Source: Phytopseudomonas argentinensis (GTDB lineage: Bacteria; Pseudomonadota; Gammaproteobacteria; Pseudomonadales; Pseudomonadaceae). From it: DNA of 64,000 nucleotides. The number at the start of each line of letters is the position of its first letter. The stretch's first letter is position 1. The position numbers were made by a program, and so were the translations under genes. Below are positions 44,801 through 52,386 of this stretch, one piece after another. The stretch spans positions 1-64,000 of the forward strand of contig NZ_FORC01000003.1 of NCBI RefSeq assembly GCF_900113905.1. Direction: 5' to 3'. The notes below the pieces were generated by a model. The model saw only the letters and a list, made by a program, of their open reading frames with translations, did not search any database and was not told where the DNA came from.

Positions 44801-47650
44801 ATGACGCGCCACCTTCCCCTGCGACCCGATATCGATGACGGCATCGACCGCAAGGTGCTGACCCAGCTGCGCGCGCGCTTCATGCGCATCAATCATGGCC
44901 GCCGGCAGCGCGCCATGCAGGCCTTGTCGAGCCGCCAGCAGCGGGTGCTGACGCTGTTGCCACTGCTGTTTCATGTCAATCATCCGCTGCTGCCCGGTTA
45001 TGTGTCCGCACAGACCCCGGCCGGGCTTGCCAGCTTCGAGCCGAGCACCGAACTGCTGGCCGAGGCCCAGCGCCTGACCCGCTCGTTCGCCTACAAGCCC
45101 CCCCGCGCTCCGGCGCCAACGCCGATCCACGGCCTGTTCCTGATGGGCAGCCTGGGCACCGTCGCCCAGGCCGAGCAGAGCGACATGGACCTGTGGGTCT
45201 GCCACGACGGCGCGCTCGACAGTCAGGCCCGCGACGCACTGCGGCGCAAATGCGATCTGCTGCAGAGCTGGGCGGCCAGCCAGGGCGCCGAGGCCCACTT
45301 CTTCCTGATCGACCCCGAACGCTTTCGTAGCGGTGCCCGCGAGGCTCGCTTGACCTCGGACGACTGCGGCACCACCCAGCACTTCCTGCTGCTCGACGAG
45401 TTCTACCGCACCGCGATCTGGCTGGGCGGCCGCATGCCAATCTGGTGGCTGGTGCCGGCCGCCGACGAGCATCGCTACGCACAGGTCACCGACACCCTGC
45501 TGAGCAAGCGCTTCATCCGTGCGGACGATGTGCTCGACCTCGGCCACCTGGCCAGGGTGCCGGCCGGCGAGTTTATCGGCGCCGGCATGTGGCAGCTGTT
45601 CAAGGGTATCGAGTCACCCTACAAATCCGCGCTCAAGCTGCTGCTCGTCGAGGTGTACGCCAGCGAACATCCGCAGGTCCGCTGCCTGTCGCTGCGTTTC
45701 AAGCAGGCGGTCTACGACGGCCAGCTCGACCTCGACGAACTGGACCCCTACGTGCTGGTCTACCGCCGGTTGGAGGAATACCTGCAGGCACGCGGCGAAA
45801 CCGAGCGCCTCGAACTGGTAAGGCGCTGCCTGTACCTCAAGGTCAACAAGAAGGTCAGCAAGCCGCCACGCCATCGCGAAAAGAGCTGGCAGCGCCTGCT
45901 GCTCGAGCGCCTGACCGGTGAATGGGGCTGGGGCGAGCGTCAGTTGATCCTGCTCGACAGCCGCAGCCAGTGGAAGGTCCGCCAGGTCAGTGCCGAGCGC
46001 CAGGTGCTGGTCAACGAGCTCAACTACAGCTACCGCTTCCTGTCGACGTTCGCCCGCAGCCGCCCCGCCGACGTGGCGGCAGATAGCCGTGACCTGGCGG
46101 TGCTGGGCCGACGCCTGTATGCCGCCTTCGAACGCCGGGCCGGCAAGGTGGAATTCATCAACCCTGGCATCGCCCCGGATCTGGGCGAAGACACCCTGAC
46201 ACTGGTGCACAACCCTATGCCCAGGGGTGAGCGCTGGGCGCTGTTCAGTGGCAGCCTGGGCGCCCAGGAATGGAGGGACTTCGCGCCACTGCGCCAGGCC
46301 CGTAGCCTGATCGAACTGCTCGCCTGGTGCCATCGCAACGGCGTCATCGACAGCGGTACCCACCTGTCGCTACACCCAGGCGCCAGCGACCTCAGCGAGG
46401 TCGAGCTCAGCCAACTGCTGGGTTGTCTCGCCCAGGGCCTGCCGATGCCACTGGCGAGCGCGGCCGAGGCCGCCCTTGCCCGGCCTCGCCGCCCCAGCGA
46501 GGAACTGCTGCTGATCAACGTCGGTGTCGATCCACTCAAGCAGCACAGCCAGATGAACGTGCACATGACCAGCGAACGCACCGACCCTCTGGGCTATTCG
46601 GGGGTGCGCGACAATCTGGTGCTGACCCTCGACCGCATCACCCTCAACAGCTGGAATGAGCTGCTGGTCGAGCGTTACGAAGGGCCCAGCGCCCTGCTCG
46701 ATTGCCTGAGCGCTGTGCTCAACGCGCTACCCGCCCACGGCCAGCGCCCCAACTTGAGGGTCAACTGCTATTGCCGCAACCGCGCGGTGGCCATCGTCGA
46801 GCGCATCGAGGGGCTGCTGAGCGAGTTGATTGAGCACCTCGACAGCGGCGAGAAGCGACGGTATCTGCTGCAGATCGCCCGCGGCTACCACCTGCTCGAG
46901 CTGGCGCCTGGCAACGTCCGTCATACAGCACTGGCGGACCTGCCTGCACTGCTCGAACACCTCGCCCAGGATCGCAACGACTACAGCTCGCTGCAGGTCG
47001 ACCGCAACGCCCTGGAAGGCGAGGACCTGACGCTGATCCTGGAGGCCGGGCGCCCGGCCTGTATCCAGGTGTTCTACCGCCTGCACGAAAGCGATGACCA
47101 GGCACAGGTTACCGTGCTGGACGAGTGCGGCGTGATCTGGCGAATCCAGGCGCCGTTCCACAACGAAAGCAGCCTGCTGACGCCGCTGCACCGTTTTCTG
47201 CAATCGCTGCTGTATCGACGCGACGCCGCACAAGCCCTCGAACAACCGCAGCAACCACCGGAGCTCGCCTACTACCAGGTTCTGCCGGCCGCACCATTTC
47301 GTGCGCAACGCCTGGAGCCCAGGCCGGCCCCGGTAAGCGAGGTCAGCCAACGATTCTATGACGTGCAGGCCATCGTCGAGCCGGGCAACGGCGCGCGGGC
47401 CTACATCAGCCTGTTCTGCAACCACCGGGAATTTTCCGAGCTTGAGCACGGCGAGCAGCTGTTCGCCACTGTGGCCCGGCACATCCTCGCCCAGCGCGGC
47501 GAGGAACAGCCCTACCCCTGCTACATCACCGACCTGGACCTTTCCGCCCTGCTTGGCGACAGGCAACCCTCGGCAGTGCATTATCTGCGCTACAAGGCCA
47601 GCCTCGAGGAGGCGCTGAACGGCGCACTGGCCGCCCCCAGATCTTATTGA
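44801..47650 (+). CDS. cyaA: Class I adenylate cyclase CyaA
   Basis: A 949-residue class I (enterobacterial-type) adenylate cyclase that makes cAMP for Vfr/CRP signalling. The N-terminal catalytic domain carries the nucleotidyltransferase-like GSLGTVAQAEQSDMDLWVCH motif (Gly-Ser then Asp-x-Asp), near residue 110-130. FFLIDPERFRSG and WWLVPAADEHRY are conserved. The C-terminal half is the regulatory region. ATG 44801 (MTRHLPLRPDIDDG) is taken as the start, with 44774 as an alternative. The stop codon overlaps a Fur-box-like sequence that belongs to the downstream iron system. Confidence 0.95.
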   Translation: MTRHLPLRPDIDDGIDRKVLTQLRARFMRINHGRRQRAMQALSSRQQRVLTLLPLLFHVNHPLLPGYVSAQTPAGLASFEPSTELLAEAQRLTRSFAYKPPRAPAPTPIHGLFLMGSLGTVAQAEQSDMDLWVCHDGALDSQARDALRRKCDLLQSWAASQGAEAHFFLIDPERFRSGAREARLTSDDCGTTQHFLLLDEFYRTAIWLGGRMPIWWLVPAADEHRYAQVTDTLLSKRFIRADDVLDLGHLARVPAGEFIGAGMWQLFKGIESPYKSALKLLLVEVYASEHPQVRCLSLRFKQAVYDGQLDLDELDPYVLVYRRLEEYLQARGETERLELVRRCLYLKVNKKVSKPPRHREKSWQRLLLERLTGEWGWGERQLILLDSRSQWKVRQVSAERQVLVNELNYSYRFLSTFARSRPADVAADSRDLAVLGRRLYAAFERRAGKVEFINPGIAPDLGEDTLTLVHNPMPRGERWALFSGSLGAQEWRDFAPLRQARSLIELLAWCHRNGVIDSGTHLSLHPGASDLSEVELSQLLGCLAQGLPMPLASAAEAALARPRRPSEELLLINVGVDPLKQHSQMNVHMTSERTDPLGYSGVRDNLVLTLDRITLNSWNELLVERYEGPSALLDCLSAVLNALPAHGQRPNLRVNCYCRNRAVAIVERIEGLLSELIEHLDSGEKRRYLLQIARGYHLLELAPGNVRHTALADLPALLEHLAQDRNDYSSLQVDRNALEGEDLTLILEAGRPACIQVFYRLHESDDQAQVTVLDECGVIWRIQAPFHNESSLLTPLHRFLQSLLYRRDAAQALEQPQQPPELAYYQVLPAAPFRAQRLEPRPAPVSEVSQRFYDVQAIVEPGNGARAYISLFCNHREFSELEHGEQLFATVARHILAQRGEEQPYPCYITDLDLSALLGDRQPSAVHYLRYKASLEEALNGALAAPRSY

Positions 47651-47667
47651 TAACAATTCTCACAATG
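47649..47667 (+). promoter_or_regulatory. Candidate Fur box ahead of the ECF sigma gene
   Basis: GATAACAATTCTCACAATG matches the 19-bp Fur consensus GATAATGATAATCATTATC at 12 positions, including GATAA, TC and the central AT pairs. It overlaps the cyaA stop codon and lies 61 bases upstream of the preferred sigma-factor start. Confidence 0.55.
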
Positions 47668-47727
47668 AGCTACCATGCTCGCTCGCTGTCGCACGCCCGC
47701 TGTGCACGGCTTGCGGCAGTGCCAATC

Positions 47728-48243
47728 GTGTCCCTAGCAACCAACCCCAAACTCGACCTGTACCTCTTCCACCGCCCCGCCCTGGTGGACTACGCCGCCT
47801 CGCTGCTCAGTTGCCGCGCCCAGGCCGAAGATGTGGTGCAGGAGGCCTGGCTGCGCTTCAGCAGTCGCGACAGCGTCAACGCCGTGATCGACCAGCCAGT
47901 GGGCTATCTCTACCGGATCGTCCGCAACCTGGCATTCGACCTGAGCCGCCGGGACGCGACCGAGCGCCGCCAGCCCGATAGCGACGAGTTGCTCGAGACG
48001 CTGTCCGACGACAAACCGGGGCCCGAGCAACAGGCCAGCACCAGCGCCGAGCTGCGCATAGTCAACGCCGCTCTGGCTGAACTACCGCCCCGCGTGCAAC
48101 GTGCCTTCGCCATGCACCGGCTGGAAGGCCACACGCTGCAGCAGATCGCCGCCACCCTGAATATTTCCGTCGGTCTGGCGCACCAATTGGTGCACCAGGC
48201 GCTGTGTCATTGCGCCGATCGCCTGGAGCAGGCCAGTGGCTGA
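47728..48243 (+). CDS. FecI-type ECF RNA polymerase sigma factor
   Basis: An ECF sigma factor of 171 residues from the GTG at 47728 (MSLATNPKLDLYLFHRPALV). The frame extends upstream to 47647 and an ATG at 47665, but those starts overlap the Fur box. The chosen length fits FecI relatives. Region 2 is YAASLLSCRAQAEDVVQEAW to RIVRNLAFDLSRRD. Region 4 is LAELPPRVQRAFAMHRLEGH to GLAHQLVHQAL. It is followed by a FecR gene and a TonB receptor with an STN domain, the classical cell-surface signalling order. The start is uncertain; the family is firm. Confidence 0.9.
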   Translation: MSLATNPKLDLYLFHRPALVDYAASLLSCRAQAEDVVQEAWLRFSSRDSVNAVIDQPVGYLYRIVRNLAFDLSRRDATERRQPDSDELLETLSDDKPGPEQQASTSAELRIVNAALAELPPRVQRAFAMHRLEGHTLQQIAATLNISVGLAHQLVHQALCHCADRLEQASG

Positions 48244-48333
48244 GCTGAAAATCCGCGGCGCTGAGCCGTCCTTTGCTCGCAAGGGCGCGTGTGTGCGACC
48301 CTTGCCCACCTTTCAGGACGATCCGAAACGACC

Positions 48334-49320
48334 ATGACCGGCAACCTCACCCACACCGCACTGGATTGGCTGCTGCGCATCCAGCAGCGCCCCGAGGATG
48401 CCGCGTTGCGCACCGAGCTGGCCGCCTGGCTGGCCATCGACACCCGTCATGTCGAGGCCTACCGCCAGGCCGAGCGGGTCTGGCAACTGACCGGCTTGAA
48501 CGAGGCAGCGGCAACCCCACCTCCCGCCGAAACACCCCGCATACCAGCCGCCCCCATCGCTGCAGCAGCGGTTCCCGCCATACGTCCGCAACGCCTGCGC
48601 AGGCGACGCTGGCCGGCCCTGTTGGCGGGCTCGCTGGCCGCCTGTTTCATACTGTGGGTGGCCCCTGATGCCTATCTCGGCTACCAGAGCGACTACCGCA
48701 CGGATCTTGGTGAGCAGCGCAGCATCGAACTGGACGACGGCAGCCGCGTGCAGCTCGACAGCCAGTCGGCGATCAGCGTCGAGTTCGACAGCAGCCGCCG
48801 CGAAGTACGTCTGCTCAGCGGCCAGGCGTTCTTCGAGGTAACCCCGGACCAGAGCCGGCCCTTCAGGGTCGATGCGAACAACCTGCAGATCACCGTCACC
48901 GGTACGGCGTTCAACGTGGCCGTGCGCGCCAGCCAACTGACCGTCGCAGTGCAACACGGCTCGGTGCGGGTGGCCGAGGGCAACCACACATTGGCCGAAG
49001 CGCTGCACGCAGGCGACCGGCTGCAGTGGCGCAGCAGCGACCAGGTGACTCGCGACAAACTCCCGCTCAGCCAGATAGCCGTCTGGCAGCAAGGCCGTCT
49101 GGTGGTGCGCGACGCCCGCATCGCCGATGTGCTCGATGAATTGCGCCCTTACCTGCCTGGCAAGCTGGCATTGCGCGACGACAGGCTGGGCGCCAAACGC
49201 ATCACCGGTGTCTATGACCTGCGCGACCCCGACGCCGCCCTGCGCGCCATCCTCCAGCCCTACCAGGGGCAAGTCAGCACCTGGACGCCCTGGCTCAGGG
49301 TCGTCGAACGCCAGCCCTGA
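48334..49320 (+). CDS. FecR-type transmembrane anti-sigma factor
   Basis: A 328-residue signal transducer. The N-terminal cytoplasmic domain (about 1-85: LTHTALDWLLRIQQRPEDAA, HVEAYRQAERVWQLTG) binds the sigma factor. One membrane helix follows (ALLAGSLAACFILWVA, about 103-118). The periplasmic FecR domain (YRTDLGEQRSIELDDGSRVQ, LLSGQAFFEVTPDQSRPFRV, TGTAFNVAVR) and a C-terminal STN-like tail follow (VLDELRPYLPGKLALRDDRL). It meets the receptor's signalling domain in the periplasm. It lies 90 bases after the sigma gene and 148 bases before the receptor. Confidence 0.94.
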   Translation: MTGNLTHTALDWLLRIQQRPEDAALRTELAAWLAIDTRHVEAYRQAERVWQLTGLNEAAATPPPAETPRIPAAPIAAAAVPAIRPQRLRRRRWPALLAGSLAACFILWVAPDAYLGYQSDYRTDLGEQRSIELDDGSRVQLDSQSAISVEFDSSRREVRLLSGQAFFEVTPDQSRPFRVDANNLQITVTGTAFNVAVRASQLTVAVQHGSVRVAEGNHTLAEALHAGDRLQWRSSDQVTRDKLPLSQIAVWQQGRLVVRDARIADVLDELRPYLPGKLALRDDRLGAKRITGVYDLRDPDAALRAILQPYQGQVSTWTPWLRVVERQP

Positions 49321-49415
49321 GCCCCTTTCGCGCGGCTTTTTCCAATCTCGTAAAAATAATTCGAATTTCTCTGAAAATTTTCAGCGCCGACACGTCATTG
49401 CCTCGAACACGAATC

Positions 49416-49434
49416 GATACGGATTCGCATTAGC
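49416..49434 (+). promoter_or_regulatory. Candidate Fur box ahead of the TonB-dependent receptor
   Basis: GATACGGATTCGCATTAGC matches the Fur consensus at 13 of 19 positions and lies 34 bases before the receptor start. It overlaps an inverted repeat, CGAATC-GATACG-GATTCG (49410-49427). A GAAAAT at 49373 followed by CGTC at 49393 could be a weak ECF-type promoter. Confidence 0.5.
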
Positions 49435-49468
49435 TTTCAGCTGGGCCTCTGGCCCGTTCGGGGAAGGT

Positions 49469-52372
49469 ATGAACAAGCAGTCGCGGTCGCCCGGAAATCA
49501 CGTCATGCATGCCAGGACCCTGGGCAGAGCCATCAGCCTGGGCCTGCTCGGCCTGTGCGGCGCGCTGCCGGTCAGCGTCAGTACCGCCATGGCGCAAGAG
49601 GCTTCAAGCGCACTGCTGCAGCAACAACATACCTTCGACATCCCATCCCAGCCCCTGGCCGACGCCTTGATCGCCTTCGCTCAGCAGAGCGGCCTGCAGG
49701 TCAGCGCTGACCAGCAGCTGGTCGGTCACCTGCGCAGCAAGACAGTCAAGGGGCAGATGAGCAACGAACAGGCGCTGTCGCGCTTGCTGGAAGGCAGTGA
49801 CGTCGGCTGGGACTATCAGCAGGAGCTGCTGACATTCTTCCAGGTGGCCAGCCAGCAGGATGTGCTGGAGCTGGGCAATACCGTAGTGATGGGAAAATCG
49901 GAGAGCGCTTACCAGGGCGAGGCACTCATTGATCGCCGCTTGATCGAGAACTTTGCCGGCGCCAACGGCGACATGACCAGCATGTTGAAAATGCACCCCA
50001 GCGTGCGTTTCGACACCACCCAGCAAAGCTCCAACACTCCGGGGGAAATCAACCCGGCGGACATCAGCATCAACGGCGCCAAGTTCTATCAGAACAACTT
50101 CATGGTCGATGGCGTGAGCATCAACAACGACCTGGACCCGGGCGCCAGCTCCGGCTCACGCAACGATGTGAATGGCCAGTACAACCTGCCGAGCAACGCA
50201 TTCGGCATTGCCCTGGATGCCGATCTGCTCGAAGAGGTGCGCGTATACGACTCAAACGTCTCGGCCAAGTACGGGCGCTTCAATGGCGGTGTGGTCGACG
50301 CCATCACTCGCCGGCCAACGGAGGAATTCCATGGCAAGGTCTCGGCGCAGATGACCCGATCCGAGTGGACCGAATACCACATCAACAACGATCAGATCAG
50401 CGATGAGGAGTTCGAGCGCTCCAGCGACTACGCCAACCAGCCAGAATTCAGGAAACTGAGCACCCGGGTGATGCTCGAAGGTCACCTGACCGAAAACTTC
50501 GGCCTGATCGGCAACTTCGTTCGCAAGACGTCGGAGATTCCCCTCTACGCCTACCCCGGCGGCTACGCCAGTGCTGGCGACGCGCTCAAGCATAACCAGA
50601 AGCGCATCATCGAGAACAAGATGATCAAGGCCTACTGGACGCCCAACGAGCGCCTGGACCTGTCGCTGGCCCTGGTCGATGCGCCTGCCGAAGGTACCTA
50701 CTTCAAGGCCAACCAGCGCAACTCCGGCTTTCGCATCGACCAGGGCGGGCAGACAGCGACCCTGAGGGCGGTGTGGACAGGTGACGCTCTGACCTACACC
50801 CACCAGTTCGCCTACAAGACGGTGCAAAGCTCCCGGGACGCCGACAGCAGTATTCACAAACAGTGGCGGTGGTCTGCCGACAAGAACTGGGGCAACCCCT
50901 ACCGTAACGGCAAGCTCTTCGACGGCTCGACCAGCGTCGAAGGCGGTATGGGCGATCTCGAACAGCGCCAGACCGGCCTTGAATACAACCTGGACGTGCA
51001 GGCATTGCCGTTCGAGTTCATCAACACCAGCCATACCTTGGGCTTCGGCCTGGAAATCAGACGTCAGAAAGCCAGTTATGAGGTGCTGGAAGACACACTC
51101 GGCGCTTCGGTCCTACGCCGTAGCTCGGCCACGGGCGGGACCAGCTGTGTCACGGCGAGCGGCCTGCTGGACAGCGACTATTGCTCGGTCAGCACCAGTG
51201 CGACCGGTGTTGCCGAGCGCCAATACTTCGGACTGCTCAACAGCGTACGTGCCGGCAAGGTGGAAGCCGAGCAGATCGACTACGCGCTCTACCTGCAGGA
51301 TGACATCCAGATCGGCAATCTCAAACTGCGCCCAGGCGTGCGATTCGATGCCGACAACTACATGGAAAAGAAGACCATCGCACCGCGCTTCGCTGCCAGT
51401 TACGACTTCTTTGGAGACCAAAGCAGCGTGCTGACGACGGGCGTCAACCGCTACTACGGCCGCAACCTGTTCAAGTACCGGCTGGCCGATGGCCGCGAAT
51501 CGCTGCGTTGGCGTGCCACTCGCCTTGGCAGCACCACGAACACCATCCGCGATTTCGGGCCCTGGACCAACTTCGGCGTCGACGAGAGCGCCTTCCGCAA
51601 GATCGATATCCCTTATGACGACGAGTGGATGGTCGGCTTCGCCCAGCAGACGCTGGGCATGCAGTTCGAGCTCAAATACGTGCACCGCGAAGGTAGGGAT
51701 CAGGTGGTGCGCAGCCGCGCCAACTACCTGGGACTCGAAGCGGGCAATGACGTCGATAGCATCGCCAACTATTACACCTACACCAATGCCGGTAAAAGCC
51801 GTAGCGAGACCGTCACCCTGACCATGAGCCCCCTCGAGACGCTGCACTTCGCCGGCACCGCCACCAGCTTCATGCTGGGCATGGACTGGAACCGCACCGA
51901 AAGCGCGCAAAGCAATTACGACAATATCCTCAACGAGGATCGCCTCAACGACGAGGACGTCTACTTCGACGGCAGCCTGATGCCCTACAGCGAATTGCCC
52001 GCCAGCAACTTCAACCGCCCCTGGACGATTCGCCTCAATACCGTTACCAGCATCCCGCGCCTGAACCTGACCTGGACCAACTTCCTGCGCTACCGCGGCC
52101 CCTACGACCAGATATTCCGCGCCAACCCGGAAGACATCCTCATCGATGGCGCCACGTATGAAAACTACGAAGTACGTGAGGTGCCTGCCGCACCGACCTG
52201 GGACACCAGGCTCAAGTGGACGCTGCCCCTCGGCGGCAGCCAGTCGACCTACGTTGCCGTGGACATCACCAACGTGACCGACAAGGTCAATACCATCGCC
52301 AGCGACACCGCCGGCACCATCAGCTACGAGACCGGCCGCCAGTACTGGCTAGAAGTCGGCTACCAATTCTAA
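49469..52372 (+). CDS. TonB-dependent receptor with N-terminal signalling (STN) domain, FusA/YddB-like context
   Basis: A 967-residue outer-membrane transducer. The signal peptide ends near VSTAMAQ (about residue 43). The STN domain occupies about 54-130 (FDIPSQPLADALIAFAQQSG, VKGQMSNEQALSRLLEGSDV). A TonB-box-like DVLELGNTVVMGKSE follows, then the plug (SVRFDTTQQSSNTPGEINPA, NGAKFYQNNFMVDGVSINND) and a 22-strand-type barrel ending in QYWLEVGYQF with a terminal Phe. GGGAAGG lies too close to the ATG at 49469, so ATG 49505 is also possible. The gene is followed by an M16 protease and a YddA-like transporter, so the ligand is probably a protein or peptide rather than a simple siderophore (inference). 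Confidence 0.9.
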   Translation: MNKQSRSPGNHVMHARTLGRAISLGLLGLCGALPVSVSTAMAQEASSALLQQQHTFDIPSQPLADALIAFAQQSGLQVSADQQLVGHLRSKTVKGQMSNEQALSRLLEGSDVGWDYQQELLTFFQVASQQDVLELGNTVVMGKSESAYQGEALIDRRLIENFAGANGDMTSMLKMHPSVRFDTTQQSSNTPGEINPADISINGAKFYQNNFMVDGVSINNDLDPGASSGSRNDVNGQYNLPSNAFGIALDADLLEEVRVYDSNVSAKYGRFNGGVVDAITRRPTEEFHGKVSAQMTRSEWTEYHINNDQISDEEFERSSDYANQPEFRKLSTRVMLEGHLTENFGLIGNFVRKTSEIPLYAYPGGYASAGDALKHNQKRIIENKMIKAYWTPNERLDLSLALVDAPAEGTYFKANQRNSGFRIDQGGQTATLRAVWTGDALTYTHQFAYKTVQSSRDADSSIHKQWRWSADKNWGNPYRNGKLFDGSTSVEGGMGDLEQRQTGLEYNLDVQALPFEFINTSHTLGFGLEIRRQKASYEVLEDTLGASVLRRSSATGGTSCVTASGLLDSDYCSVSTSATGVAERQYFGLLNSVRAGKVEAEQIDYALYLQDDIQIGNLKLRPGVRFDADNYMEKKTIAPRFAASYDFFGDQSSVLTTGVNRYYGRNLFKYRLADGRESLRWRATRLGSTTNTIRDFGPWTNFGVDESAFRKIDIPYDDEWMVGFAQQTLGMQFELKYVHREGRDQVVRSRANYLGLEAGNDVDSIANYYTYTNAGKSRSETVTLTMSPLETLHFAGTATSFMLGMDWNRTESAQSNYDNILNEDRLNDEDVYFDGSLMPYSELPASNFNRPWTIRLNTVTSIPRLNLTWTNFLRYRGPYDQIFRANPEDILIDGATYENYEVREVPAAPTWDTRLKWTLPLGGSQSTYVAVDITNVTDKVNTIASDTAGTISYETGRQYWLEVGYQF

Positions 52373-52386
52373 GAAGGCGCGCGCCC

